Shown in pieces: positions 55,138 to 63,744 of a stretch of DNA of 64,000 nt. The stretch spans positions 1 through 64,000 of the forward strand of contig NZ_JAMBOC010000005.1 of the NCBI RefSeq assembly GCF_023715405.1, given 5' to 3'. The notes under the pieces are model-generated. The model did not search any database. It had not been told where the DNA came from and saw nothing but the letters and a program-made list of their open reading frames with translations. Made by a program: the position numbers and the translations under genes. Positions within the stretch are counted from its first letter, which is position 1. Each line of letters opens with the position of its first letter. Origin of the DNA: Solibacillus isronensis (GTDB lineage Bacteria; Bacillota; Bacilli; Bacillales_A; Planococcaceae).

Positions 55138-55162
55138 GTGGTAACTGGGTTGCCCCTCCCAC
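55138..55162 (-). promoter_or_regulatory. Candidate L1-binding hairpin before rplK
   Basis: GTGG-GA-GGG, loop GCAA, CCC-AGTTA-CCAC on the minus strand: two stems with an asymmetric internal loop, about 10 bases before the rplK Shine-Dalgarno. Near-duplicate of the rplA element. Confidence 0.5.
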
Positions 55163-55250
55163 TCAAATATCTGTTCGTCAGCTAACTTGCCGATAACATT
55201 AAAACTAATTATAATCACACGCCCAAAACTTGGACAGTCTGACCTTTGAA

Positions 55251-55279
55251 ATGATAACACTTTTAAATTACTTAATCAA
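55251..55279 (-). promoter_or_regulatory. rplK-rplA promoter
   Basis: TTGATT (55274-55279), 17-bp spacer, TATCAT (55251-55256) on the minus strand, just after nusG. Confidence 0.75.
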
Positions 55280-55291
55280 GTGTAAATAATT

Positions 55292-55831
55292 CTATATTTT
55301 TTGAACTTGGTTAAAGTCTAGCTCCATTACCGTTTCGCGACCGAACATATCAACAAGAACTTTTAATTTTGCTTTGTCGACATCTACTTCTTCTACGCGG
55401 CCTTGGAAATGTGCAAATGGCCCTTCAAGAACTTCTACAACTTCACCAACAGAAATTTCAACTTCACCTAATAATGTTTCATTCATACCCATTTGTTCAA
55501 GCAGACGTTCCGCTTCTTCCGGTAATAATGGGGTCGGTTTTACACCACCGCCTGAAGAACCGATAAATCCTGTAACACCAGGTGTATTACGAACGACATA
55601 CCAAGCATCGTCTGTCATAATCAATTCTACTAAAACGTAACCAGGGAAGATTTTACGCATTACTGCTTTTTTCTTACCGTCTTCTTTTACATCGATTTCT
55701 TCATGCTCAGCTACGATTACACGGAAAATTTTATCTTGCATCCCCATCGTTTCCACGCGTTTTTCAAGATTTGCTTTTACTCGGTTCTCATAACCAGAAT
55801 ACGTATGAACTACATACCAATTTTTCTCCAT
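55292..55831 (-). CDS. nusG: Transcription elongation factor NusG
   Basis: A 179-aa factor: NGN domain (WYVVHTYSGYENRVKANLEKR, seen in part; FPGYVLVELIM; VRNTPGVTGFIG) and a C-terminal KOW domain (VEVLEGPFAHFQGRVEEVD). It binds RNA polymerase, and in Bacillus relatives promotes pausing. ATG 55831 gives MEKNWYVVH as in B. subtilis. The nearest AGGAGG is 24 bases upstream inside a hairpin, which is unusual. Confidence 0.97.
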   Translation of the reverse strand: MEKNWYVVHTYSGYENRVKANLEKRVETMGMQDKIFRVIVAEHEEIDVKEDGKKKAVMRKIFPGYVLVELIMTDDAWYVVRNTPGVTGFIGSSGGGVKPTPLLPEEAERLLEQMGMNETLLGEVEISVGEVVEVLEGPFAHFQGRVEEVDVDKAKLKVLVDMFGRETVMELDFNQVQKI

Positions 55832-55833
55832 AT

Positions 55834-55861
55834 AGGTAGGACTAAATCGTCCGTCCCTCCT
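55834..55861 (-). promoter_or_regulatory. Hairpin holding the nusG Shine-Dalgarno
   Basis: AGGAGGGAC (55861-55853) can pair with GTCCTACCT (55842-55834) in 8 of 9 positions. The only good Shine-Dalgarno is in the first arm, 24 bases from ATG 55831. Folding could either hide it or bring it close to the start. Confidence 0.5.
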
Positions 55862-55881
55862 TTACATTAAGTGTGTTAGGG

Positions 55882-55910
55882 TATATATTTCCCTGTTCAC
55901 AAAACTTCAA
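55882..55910 (-). promoter_or_regulatory. Probable nusG promoter
   Basis: TTGAAG (55905-55910), 17-bp spacer, TATATA (55882-55887) on the minus strand, following the terminator behind secE. Confidence 0.65.
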
Positions 55911-55954
55911 TAATCTATTTCTTTAAATTAAGCTGTCAGCATTTTTTAACAAAT

Positions 55955-55985
55955 GAAAAAACCCGTTATATGGCATGGACGGGCT
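55955..55985 (-). terminator. Terminator between secE and nusG
   Basis: CCCGT and ACGGG (minus strand 55983-55962) with a 12-base loop, followed by TTTTTT. A short stem, probably a partial terminator. Confidence 0.6.
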
Positions 55986-56011
55986 ATTTCGAAATATTAA
56001 CATGATATTGC

Positions 56012-56197
56012 TTACAGAGACAAGAACCAACGGAACAATTCTGAGATTCCTAAATCTATTGCTGTAAAGAATAACGCCATCACGATAACTGTTGAAACAA
56101 CTACTACCGTATACTTCGTTAACTCTTTACTTTTCGGCCAACTTGTTTTGCGCATTTCCGAGCCGACTTCTTGTAGAAAGTTTGTTACTTTACTCAT
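56012..56197 (-). CDS. secE: Preprotein translocase subunit SecE
   Basis: A 61-aa single-span membrane protein (MSKVTNFLQEVGSEMRKTSWPKSKELTKYT in two parts, helix about 30-52) that clamps SecY. Typical Gram-positive length. GGAGG precedes ATG 56197. Between rpmG and nusG. Confidence 0.96.
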   Translation of the reverse strand: MSKVTNFLQEVGSEMRKTSWPKSKELTKYTVVVVSTVIVMALFFTAIDLGISELFRWFLSL

Positions 56198-56238
56198 CTT
56201 TGCCTAACCTCCGAACAACGAATTAATCTATATTTCAT

Positions 56239-56385
56239 TTATAACGTTTGTTTATGCATTGTATGCTCATTGCAATGAGAGCAAAATTTCTTCAGTTCTA
56301 AACGCTCGGTTGACCCTTCTTTTTTCGGGACGTTGTAGTTTCTTGAACCGCATTTTTCACAACTTAAAACGACTTTCTTTGCCAT
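56239..56385 (-). CDS. rpmG: Ribosomal protein L33 (zinc form)
   Basis: A 48-aa large-subunit protein, [19 protein letters not shown], with a second CSHCNEH pair; two Cys-X2-Cys make the zinc ribbon. ATG 56385 follows AAAAGGTGAT; the frame to 56427 passes through the promoter region and is not used. Confidence 0.94.
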   Translation of the reverse strand: MAKKVVLSCEKCGSRNYNVPKKEGSTERLELKKFCSHCNEHTMHKQTL

Positions 56386-56417
56386 GTTTATCACCTTTTC
56401 GGCAGTTTGTCCTTTAA

Positions 56418-56446
56418 AGACTAACACCTAAATTTCCCACTGTCAA
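56418..56446 (-). promoter_or_regulatory. Probable rpmG-secE promoter
   Basis: TTGACA (56441-56446), 17-bp spacer, TAGTCT (56418-56423) on the minus strand, 17 bp after the sigH stop. The -10 is poor. Confidence 0.55.
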
Positions 56447-56462
56447 TAAAGGCTCGTGGTGT

Positions 56463-57110
56463 TTAAGTCATTTCTTTTAATTCAAGATGACGCTCCAATT
56501 TGCGCTTCACCCGCTGTAATGCATTATCGATGGATTTCACATGGCGGTCCAATTCTTCAGAAATTTCATTATAGGATTGTCCTTCCAAATAACGAACCAA
56601 TACTTGCTGTTCGAGTTCGCTTAACACTTCGCCCATCTTCTCTTCCAAATAAAGATAATCTTCACGATTGATCATCAAATACTCAGGGTCGTCCGAAATC
56701 GGACTCGTAATAATATCCATCAACGTGCGCTCTGATTCTTCATCGTAAATTGGCTTATCTAAAGAAACATATGAATTTAGCGGAATATGCTTTTGTCTAG
56801 TAGCTGTTTTAATCGCCGTAATAATTTGCCGTGTAATGCAAAGTTCTGCAAAGGCACGGAATGACGCCAGCTTGTCCTCTTTAAAATCACGAATCGCCTT
56901 ATATAAGCCAATCATTCCTTCTTGGATAATATCTTCTTTGTCCGCACCAATTAAAAAATACGACCGTGCTTTTGCCTTAACAAACAATCGGTATTTTGAA
57001 ATTAAAAAATCTAGCGCATCTGTATTGCCAAGATGCACTTGTTCTACAAGCTCTTCATCTGTCAAATGTTCAAAACGTAGTACCATTTGTAACTTCTCAC
57101 TTTTAAGCAA
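56463..57110 (-). CDS. sigH: RNA polymerase sigma-H factor
   Basis: A 215-aa sigma-70-type factor of the transition to stationary phase and sporulation. Region 2 (ADKEDIIQEGMIGLYKAIRDFKED) and region 4 (SYNEISEELDRHVKSIDNALQRVKRKL), each seen in part, are typical of SigH. The start is TTG 57110 behind GAGGTGA. Own promoter upstream. Confidence 0.96.
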   Translation of the reverse strand: MLKSEKLQMVLRFEHLTDEELVEQVHLGNTDALDFLISKYRLFVKAKARSYFLIGADKEDIIQEGMIGLYKAIRDFKEDKLASFRAFAELCITRQIITAIKTATRQKHIPLNSYVSLDKPIYDEESERTLMDIITSPISDDPEYLMINREDYLYLEEKMGEVLSELEQQVLVRYLEGQSYNEISEELDRHVKSIDNALQRVKRKLERHLELKEMT

Positions 57111-57147
57111 TGAAAATCACCTCAGTTACGCTAGAATAATTAGGAAT

Positions 57148-57176
57148 AGTATAACTTAATTGGAAATTGCGGGCAA
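57148..57176 (-). promoter_or_regulatory. Probable sigH promoter
   Basis: TTGCCC (57171-57176), 17-bp spacer, TATACT (57148-57153) on the minus strand, directly after rae1. Confidence 0.65.
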
Positions 57177-57180
57177 TCTA

Positions 57181-57693
57181 TTACTTGAGCCCTCTTCTCC
57201 ATTTTTCAAATTGTAGTTCTACTTCTTTTGATAGCTTAATTCTTGAGGCCGGTTTTTCGTCGGTCGATTCTTTTACTTTGGATGAAATTTTAGACTGAAT
57301 AATTTGCATTTCAATTTCAAGCTCACGTGCCGATTTTCTTAATGCACCATGACCAAATACAACGTTTTGTTCAGTCATATCGGATGTTGCGACGTGTATT
57401 TGGATTTTTCGTCCTTTTAATTCGTTCGATAATTTTTCAATGCGCTCGTCCGCTGTTTCGTTTTTACGTGTATAAAGCACTTCCACAGCATGCTGAATAT
57501 AAAGTTGCTCAGTGCCTGGTACAAGATGGGCGTCAAATACAACGATAACACGCCAGCCTGTATGTGCTTTATACTCCGCCATTCGTTCAATTAACCGATC
57601 ACGTGCATCTTCAAAGTGAGGCTCGCGTAAAGGACGTAGCTCACTCCATGCACCGATCATGTTATAGCCGTCTACTAGCAATATGTTTTGCAT
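57181..57693 (-). CDS. rae1: Ribosome-dependent mRNA endonuclease Rae1 (YacP, NYN domain)
   Basis: A 170-aa PIN-like NYN nuclease: ILLVDGYNMIGAW with the metal Asp, VVFDAH, and VATSDMTEQNVVFGHGA. In B. subtilis this protein cleaves mRNA in the ribosomal A site. ATG 57693 starts 4 bp after rlmB; the longer frame overlapping rlmB is rejected. Length equals B. subtilis YacP. Confidence 0.92.
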   Translation of the reverse strand: MQNILLVDGYNMIGAWSELRPLREPHFEDARDRLIERMAEYKAHTGWRVIVVFDAHLVPGTEQLYIQHAVEVLYTRKNETADERIEKLSNELKGRKIQIHVATSDMTEQNVVFGHGALRKSARELEIEMQIIQSKISSKVKESTDEKPASRIKLSKEVELQFEKWRRGLK

Positions 57694-57697
57694 GACC

Positions 57698-58561
57698 TCA
57701 TCCGTTAGCTTCTTGTCGTTTGCGGTACACTTCATACATAAGTAATGCCGCTGCTACGGAAGCATTCAATGATGTTACATGACCAACCATTGGCAAGTGA
57801 TATAAGAAGTCACATTTATCTTTCAAAAGACGGCTCATTCCCTTACCTTCACTACCAATAATTAATGCAAGCGGTAATGTTGCATCCATTTTACGATAAT
57901 CTGCAGAACCTTTTGCATCTGTTCCGGCAATCCATACACCGCGTTCTTTTAGCTCATCCACCGTTTGGGCTAAATTGGTTACACGTACAACAGGTACATG
58001 CTCGATAGCACCTGTTGAAGCTTTAGCAACAACTGCTGTTAAACCGACTGCGCGACGCTTCGGAATAATGATACCATGTGCACCGATCGCATCTGCTGTA
58101 CGCATAATCGAACCTAAGTTATGCGGATCTTCCAACTCGTCCAGTATTAAAAAGAACGGGTCTTCGCTTTTTGCCTTCGCTGCGGCAAATAGATCGTCCA
58201 ATTCTGCATAGTCATATGCCGCGACTGATGCCACGATTCCCTGATGGTTTTCTGCAAGTTTATCGACTTTTTGCTTTGGTACAAACTGTACGAGGACACC
58301 TTGTTCTTTCGCTAAGTCCATTAGCTCCTGCACACCTGTTTTCTTAACGCCTTCAGCAATCCATAACTTATTGATTTCTCGGCCTGCGCGAAGTGCCTCA
58401 AGTACCGGATTTTTTCCTGCAATCATTTCTCCTGATAGTTCTTCCTGGGCAGATTGCGGCTTTTCTTGTTGCTTTTTCTCCTGAGTTTTAAAAGTATCTG
58501 CTTTTTTATCGCGACCTTTAAAATCTTTTGGTTTACGATTTTGCTGTCTTTTCTCTGCCAT
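57698..58561 (-). CDS. rlmB: 23S rRNA 2'-O-ribose methyltransferase RlmB (TrmH/SpoU family)
   Basis: A 287-aa enzyme with a Lys/Gln-rich N-terminal tail (about 1-45), an RNA-binding substrate domain and a knotted SPOUT domain: LDELEDPHNLGSIMRTADAIG, IIGSEGKGMS, and SLNASVAAALLMYEV. Modifies G2251 (E. coli numbering). 2 bp after mrnC; AAAAGGAG precedes ATG 58561. Confidence 0.94.
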   Translation of the reverse strand: MAEKRQQNRKPKDFKGRDKKADTFKTQEKKQQEKPQSAQEELSGEMIAGKNPVLEALRAGREINKLWIAEGVKKTGVQELMDLAKEQGVLVQFVPKQKVDKLAENHQGIVASVAAYDYAELDDLFAAAKAKSEDPFFLILDELEDPHNLGSIMRTADAIGAHGIIIPKRRAVGLTAVVAKASTGAIEHVPVVRVTNLAQTVDELKERGVWIAGTDAKGSADYRKMDATLPLALIIGSEGKGMSRLLKDKCDFLYHLPMVGHVTSLNASVAAALLMYEVYRKRQEANG

Positions 58562-58563
58562 AG

Positions 58564-58977
58564 TTACACTCCTTTTGCCTGTTCGACAATTTCGATTGCG
58601 TAATCGATTATTTCATTTGCGCGATGATGTTCTTTGCTAAGGAATAAGAAGCCTAAAACCGCTTCAAATCCAGAGCTATTACGATATGTTCGGACATCTG
58701 TATTTTTCGGAACAGATCCTGATTTGGCATTGCGTCCTCTACGGAAAACAGCTTGCTCTTCTTCTGTTAAATAATTCTCATCAATCATGCGATGTACAAT
58801 ATTGGACTGGGACTTGGCCGAAACGTATTTCGTCGCTTCTTTATGCAATGTGTTAGGCTTTGCACGGCCCGACAATATTAAATGTTCCCGAATTCTTTGC
58901 TCAAGCACGGCGTCGCCCATATAAGCGAGCGCCAGTGCATTTAGCTGTATGACATCATGTGGTGTTAAATTTTGCAT
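58564..58977 (-). CDS. mrnC: Mini-ribonuclease 3
   Basis: A 137-aa RNase III catalytic domain without an RNA-binding domain (LNALALAYMGDAVLEQ, SGFEAVLGFLFL), which matures 23S rRNA in Bacillus. Its ATG immediately follows the cysS stop. Confidence 0.95.
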   Translation of the reverse strand: MQNLTPHDVIQLNALALAYMGDAVLEQRIREHLILSGRAKPNTLHKEATKYVSAKSQSNIVHRMIDENYLTEEEQAVFRRGRNAKSGSVPKNTDVRTYRNSSGFEAVLGFLFLSKEHHRANEIIDYAIEIVEQAKGV

Positions 58978-60381
58978 TTACTGACCTCGTTTCCAGCGTG
59001 TACCTTGACGAGTATCCTCAAGAACAATATCCATGCCCAGCAGTTGGTCGCGGATTTCATCTGAACGAGCGAAATCACGATCTTTACGGGCTTGGTTACG
59101 TTCTTCGATTAATGCCTCGATTTCTTCATCGAGTAATCCTGCTTCTACTTTTATATGAATACCTAGTACATTTCCAATTGTATCAAACATCGTTAAAATT
59201 GCCTGTAATACTTCTTTATCCGTATTGGCTTCGTTTAAATACACATTGGCGATATGGGAAAGTTCAAATAATGCTGAAACCGCATTTGCTGTATTAAAGT
59301 CATCGTTCATCGCATTTTCGAAATCAACTTTTATCTGACTGATTTTTTCAAGCCACTGCTCGCTGTTATCCCCTAAACTTGCCGAAGATGTTAGACGGTG
59401 CTCGACATTCGTATAGGATGTACGAATACGGTCCAAACCGCTTTTCGCTGCTTCCACTAAATCCTGAGCGAAGTTAATCGGGTTACGGTAATGAACTGAC
59501 AGCATAAAGAAACGCAACACTTGCGGGTCGATTTGCTTGCGGATATCATTCACTAATATAAAGTTACCCAATGATTTCGACATTTTTTCATTATCAATAT
59601 TAATATAGCCATTATGCATCCAATAACGTGCAAACGTTTTATCATTATGCGCTTCGGATTGGGCAATTTCGTTTTCGTGGTGAGGGAATGTTAAATCCTG
59701 TCCGCCTGCGTGAATATCGATTGTATCACCTAAGTGCTCACGTGCCATTACAGAACATTCAATATGCCATCCCGGACGTCCTTCTCCCCATGGTGATGCC
59801 CACTTAATTTCTCCTGCTTTTGCAGCTTTCCATAACGCGAAATCCAATGGGTCTTCTTTTTTCTCGCCCGCTTCAATACGCGCTCCAACTTTTAAATCAT
59901 CAATTGATTGGTGACTTAACTTTCCGTAGCCATTAAATTTACGTGTACGGTAATAAACATCGCCTTGGGATTCATATGCATAGCCTTTGTCGATCAGCAC
60001 TTTAATAAACGCGATAATATCATCCATATGCTCTGTTACACGAGGGTGCGCATCCGCCTTTTGGCATCCCAGTGCTGTAATATCTTCAAAATAAGCAGCA
60101 ATAAAACGATTTGTTAATACAGAAGTTTCTTCGCCTAACTCATTCGCTGCTTTAATAATTTTGTCATCTACATCGGTAAAGTTCGAAACGAATTTCACTT
60201 CATAACCTGCATATTGTAAATAGCGGCGTACTGTATCATAGACGATTACCGGGCGGGAATTTCCAATATGAATGTAATTGTATACAGTTGGTCCGCATAC
60301 ATACATTTTTACTTTACCTTCCTCCAACGGAATAAATGGTTCTTTTTGTCTTGTCAACGAATTGAAAATTTGAATCGTCAT
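58978..60381 (-). CDS. cysS: Cysteinyl-tRNA synthetase
   Basis: A 467-aa class I synthetase: HIGN motif in [14 protein letters not shown] in EKMSKSLGN, and zinc ligands CGPTVY, IECSVM and [19 protein letters not shown] precedes ATG 60381. It is under a Cys T-box. Unlike in B. subtilis, cysE does not stand between gltX and cysS. Confidence 0.98.
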   Translation of the reverse strand: MTIQIFNSLTRQKEPFIPLEEGKVKMYVCGPTVYNYIHIGNSRPVIVYDTVRRYLQYAGYEVKFVSNFTDVDDKIIKAANELGEETSVLTNRFIAAYFEDITALGCQKADAHPRVTEHMDDIIAFIKVLIDKGYAYESQGDVYYRTRKFNGYGKLSHQSIDDLKVGARIEAGEKKEDPLDFALWKAAKAGEIKWASPWGEGRPGWHIECSVMAREHLGDTIDIHAGGQDLTFPHHENEIAQSEAHNDKTFARYWMHNGYINIDNEKMSKSLGNFILVNDIRKQIDPQVLRFFMLSVHYRNPINFAQDLVEAAKSGLDRIRTSYTNVEHRLTSSASLGDNSEQWLEKISQIKVDFENAMNDDFNTANAVSALFELSHIANVYLNEANTDKEVLQAILTMFDTIGNVLGIHIKVEAGLLDEEIEALIEERNQARKDRDFARSDEIRDQLLGMDIVLEDTRQGTRWKRGQ

Positions 60382-60439
60382 ATTGCCTCTCCTTTTTCAT
60401 TGTACTCTTTAAATATTCATTGGGTTAATTTGTAATTTA

Positions 60440-60700
60440 AATAAAAAACGCCTCCATCACCTCAAGAAGGTGACAGAGACGCTAGATGCGCGGTTCCACT
60501 CTGGTTGAAAAAGTATCCATACTTTTTCCGCTTAAAGTCCTGTAACGTGGACAAATCGATTTAACCTACTTCAAGTTCAGTTAAATACTCAAAGGTGCAT
60601 TTCAGCTTTGCCTTAACCTGGATCACTTTCAGCCGGTGGTGATCCTCTCTAATAAGGGGTGCGCAGCGTACTTCTCCTTCTCAACGTGCTATCATTATGG
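60440..60700 (-). ncRNA. Cysteine T-box riboswitch
   Basis: The minus strand has the T-box sequence AGAGTGGAACCGCG (60502-60489). It also has a terminator hairpin (GCGTCTCTGTCACCT.. pairing with AGGTGATGGAGGCG, about 60482-60443) followed by TTTTTT. The specifier in CTGAAATGCACC is UGC (60599-60597), a Cys codon. Uncharged tRNA-Cys should favour antitermination and cysS expression. Confidence 0.93.
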
Positions 60701-60711
60701 AATTTACATTC

Positions 60712-60739
60712 ATTTTACATCTATTTTCAGAAAAATCAA
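60712..60739 (-). promoter_or_regulatory. Probable promoter of the T-box/cysS operon
   Basis: TTGATT (60734-60739), 16-bp spacer, TAAAAT (60712-60717) on the minus strand, about 15 bp before the start of the T-box fold. Confidence 0.6.
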
Positions 60740-60793
60740 TCATTATATCCATTCAAAGAATTCTGTAGTTATTTCCAAATTATAGAAAATGAA

Positions 60794-62254
60794 TTACTCT
60801 GCAAATTTTTCAACACGAGCAATTGTTTTTTCCTTGCCGATTAAAGCGATGGCATTCGGCAATTCCGGACCATGTGTTTGACCAGTTGTCACAACGCGGA
60901 TTGGCATAAACAGATTCTTACCTTTTACGCCTGTTTCTTTTTGCACAGCTTTAATCGCTGCTTTAATTGAAGCGGCATCAAAAGATTCTAAAGCCTCTAA
61001 TTGAGTTTTAAATGAAGCCATAACAGCCGGCACAGTTTCACCAGTTAACACTTCATTTGCTTCTTCATCATATGCAATTTCTTCTGTGAAAAATAGGCTC
61101 GATAATTCTACGATTTCTGCCCCGAAGCTCATTTGCTCATGGTAAAGAGCGATTAAATCAGAAGCCCATGCATGTTGCTCTTCCGATAACTCTTCTGGAA
61201 GTAAACCTGCTTTTTGTAAATGTGGCAATGCTAAAGCAACTACCTCTTCATGAGACATTTTTTTAATATATTGGTTGTTCATCCATGTTAATTTTGTTTT
61301 ATCGAACATTGATGGTGATTTTGACAAGCGTTTTTCATCAAACAGCTTTACAAATTCGTCATGTGAGAAGATTTCTTCTTCTCCCTCAGGTGACCAGCCA
61401 AGTAATGCAAAGAAGTTAAACATCGCTTCCGGTAAGTAGCCTAGGTCCTTGTATTGTGTAACGAACTGGATGATTGACTCATCACGTTTTGATAATTTTT
61501 TACGATCTTCATTTACGATTAATGTCATATGACCATATTGCGGATATTCCCATCCGAATGCGTCAAAAATCATCATTTGTTTTGGAGTATTTGATAAATG
61601 CTCTTCCCCACGGAATACATGTGTAATTTCCATAAAGTGGTCATCCAGCACTACCGCATAATTGTAAGTTGGGATACCGTTTGCTTTTACAAGTACCCAG
61701 TCGCCGATATCTTTTGATTCGAACGATACTTCACCGCGAACTAAGTCAGTGAACTGATACGTAACATTTTCAGGAACACGCATACGAATTGTGTGCGGGA
61801 TACCAGCAGCTTCTTTTTCAGCAACTTCCTCGGCTGTTAAATGACGGCATTTCCCATCATATGCAGGTGCAGCAACACCTTGTGCTTTTTGTTTTTCGCG
61901 TGATGCTTCAAGCTCTTCTGAAGTACAGAAACATTTATAAGCTTGTCCGTTTTCCAGCATTTTTTCTGCATGCTCTTTATAAATATCAAGACGCTCCATT
62001 TGACGGTAAGGTGCATATGGACCTCCGATATCAATTGACTCATCCGGCATAATGCCTAACCAGCGTAAGTTATCAAGTTGAGAAGCTTCTCCACCCTCTA
62101 CATTACGTTCAATATCTGTATCTTCAATACGTACTACAAAAGTACCGTTGTGATGTTTTGCATATAAATAGTTGAATAAAGCTGTACGTGCGCCACCGAT
62201 ATGTAAAAATCCTGTTGGCGATGGTGCATAACGAACGCGAACTGTTTTCGTCAT
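60794..62254 (-). CDS. gltX: Glutamyl-tRNA synthetase
   Basis: A 486-aa class I synthetase, probably non-discriminating as in Bacillus (charges tRNA-Glu and tRNA-Gln). Motifs: [18 protein letters not shown] and [14 protein letters not shown] precedes ATG 62254. Between ispF and the T-box. Confidence 0.98.
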   Translation of the reverse strand: MTKTVRVRYAPSPTGFLHIGGARTALFNYLYAKHHNGTFVVRIEDTDIERNVEGGEASQLDNLRWLGIMPDESIDIGGPYAPYRQMERLDIYKEHAEKMLENGQAYKCFCTSEELEASREKQKAQGVAAPAYDGKCRHLTAEEVAEKEAAGIPHTIRMRVPENVTYQFTDLVRGEVSFESKDIGDWVLVKANGIPTYNYAVVLDDHFMEITHVFRGEEHLSNTPKQMMIFDAFGWEYPQYGHMTLIVNEDRKKLSKRDESIIQFVTQYKDLGYLPEAMFNFFALLGWSPEGEEEIFSHDEFVKLFDEKRLSKSPSMFDKTKLTWMNNQYIKKMSHEEVVALALPHLQKAGLLPEELSEEQHAWASDLIALYHEQMSFGAEIVELSSLFFTEEIAYDEEANEVLTGETVPAVMASFKTQLEALESFDAASIKAAIKAVQKETGVKGKNLFMPIRVVTTGQTHGPELPNAIALIGKEKTIARVEKFAE

Positions 62255-62300
62255 AAAATTTGCCTCCTAATTTTAGCGTTAAAACGCTCGACCTTTTTCG

Positions 62301-62351
62301 CATATAAAAAAGTTTACTTTTATATGTATATGAACGGACATTATATTGTCC
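62301..62351 (-). promoter_or_regulatory. Palindromic elements upstream of gltX
   Basis: Two inverted repeats occur in the gltX leader: CATATAAAA(A)AGT/ACTTTTATATG (62301-62325) and GGACA/TGTCC (62336-62351). The second encloses a TATAAT on the minus strand. A promoter TTGGAC-N17-TATACA can be read across it, but other readings are possible. Confidence 0.35.
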
Positions 62352-62407
62352 AATATCGGCACAATAGATGTCTTTTAAACTTTAACCATTCTACCACTGT
62401 AAGTTAT

Positions 62408-62446
62408 TAAATTAAAGTAGCGTGTGTCGATTTTTGACACACGCCC
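62408..62446 (-). terminator. Terminator after ispF
   Basis: GCGTGTGTC (62420-62428) and GACACACGC (62436-62444) form a perfect 9-bp stem; the following minus-strand TACTTTAATTT is an imperfect T-run. Confidence 0.75.
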
Positions 62447-62452
62447 TCATTT

Positions 62453-62929
62453 TTAAGCTTTTACTAAAAGAATCGTTGCCATTGCTGCAATTCCTTCTTC
62501 ACGGCCAACAAAACCTAACTTCTCCGTTGTTGTCGCTTTTACATTTACTTGCGAAGGTTCCGCATTCAGTAATTGTGCGATACGGTTTTGCATTTGTGAG
62601 ATATATGGAGCCATTTTCGGACGCTGTGCCATAATTGTACAATCCACATTGCCTAATTTATATCCACGTTCTTCTACCATCTTCCAAATATATTCAAGTA
62701 ACTTCGCTGAATCTGCATCTTTCCACTCCGGATCTGTATCAGGGAAGTGACGGCCAATATCCCCTTCTCCAATTGCACCTAATGCCGCGTCTGTCACTGT
62801 ATGTAAAAGTACATCGGCATCCGAATGACCTACTAAGCCGCGCTCATGCGGTATTGTAATACCACCTAAAATTAATGGACGTCCTTCTGCAAATTCATGA
62901 ACGTCAAATCCTTGTCCAATTCGAAACAT
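62453..62929 (-). CDS. ispF: 2-C-methyl-D-erythritol 2,4-cyclodiphosphate synthase
   Basis: A 158-aa trimeric enzyme of the MEP isoprenoid pathway: DVHEF and the zinc-binding [21 protein letters not shown], and [17 protein letters not shown]. It follows ispD by 121 bp in an ispD-ispF pair; the ribosome-binding site is weak. Confidence 0.97.
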   Translation of the reverse strand: MFRIGQGFDVHEFAEGRPLILGGITIPHERGLVGHSDADVLLHTVTDAALGAIGEGDIGRHFPDTDPEWKDADSAKLLEYIWKMVEERGYKLGNVDCTIMAQRPKMAPYISQMQNRIAQLLNAEPSQVNVKATTTEKLGFVGREEGIAAMATILLVKA

Positions 62930-63050
62930 ATCGTTGCTAGCCTACAAAGTAAACTAGCCTTCACCTTCTTTCTGCTAATCTCATTATCATTAGTATAATC
63001 AACTTGTCCGGAAAAAGCCTCGCAAACCTATTTTCTTTTCAAGGTATCTT

Positions 63051-63731
63051 CTATTTTCGTTGTTTTAAAATAGCTTCCCCAAAAATCAGATCTTCCTGCG
63101 TTGTCATTTTTACATTTTCATAACTGCATTCCACGATATGAATATCATGTCCTAAACGTTCCACAAGCATTGCTTCATCCGTTCCTAAAAAATCTGCCTT
63201 TTCGGCTTCGTCTTCAGCTTCTGCCAATAAATCGTAACGGAACGCTTGCGGTGTTTGAACCATCCATAAAGAATCGCGGTCAACAGTTTCTTTAATTAGG
63301 CCGTTATGGACGACCTTCATTGTATCCTTTGCACGAACCCCTGCAATAGCCGCTCCTTTTTCATAAGCGACTTTTGCAAGTTCGGCAATCTTTGAAATCG
63401 TAATAAAAGGTCTTGCAGCGTCATGAACAAGGACAACATCCACTGCACTCATTTCTTTAATGCATGCATGCACTGAGTGTTGGCGTTCCTCACCACCTGT
63501 AGGCATACCTTTTACTTTTGCAATATTATACTTTTTGATGAGCGACTGGATAAATGGACGTTCCTCATCTTTTACGGCAAGCCAAATACCCGTACAGTTT
63601 TCATCTTGTTCAAAAACAAGAAGTGTATGAACTAAAATCGGTTTATCCGCTAAGTTTAAAAATAATTTATTTTGCCCGGCACCCATGCGCTTTCCGCTTC
63701 CTGCTGCCGGTAAAACAACTTCATAACGCAA
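63051..63731 (-). CDS. ispD: 2-C-methyl-D-erythritol 4-phosphate cytidylyltransferase
   Basis: A 226-aa MEP-pathway enzyme with PAAGSGKRMGAGQNK (CTP site), LVHDAARPFI and GVRAKDTMK. The start appears to be TTG 63731, behind AGGATGTG, directly after yacL. Confidence 0.95.
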   Translation of the reverse strand: MRYEVVLPAAGSGKRMGAGQNKLFLNLADKPILVHTLLVFEQDENCTGIWLAVKDEERPFIQSLIKKYNIAKVKGMPTGGEERQHSVHACIKEMSAVDVVLVHDAARPFITISKIAELAKVAYEKGAAIAGVRAKDTMKVVHNGLIKETVDRDSLWMVQTPQAFRYDLLAEAEDEAEKADFLGTDEAMLVERLGHDIHIVECSYENVKMTTQEDLIFGEAILKQRK

Positions 63732-63744
63732 AATGCTTCACATC

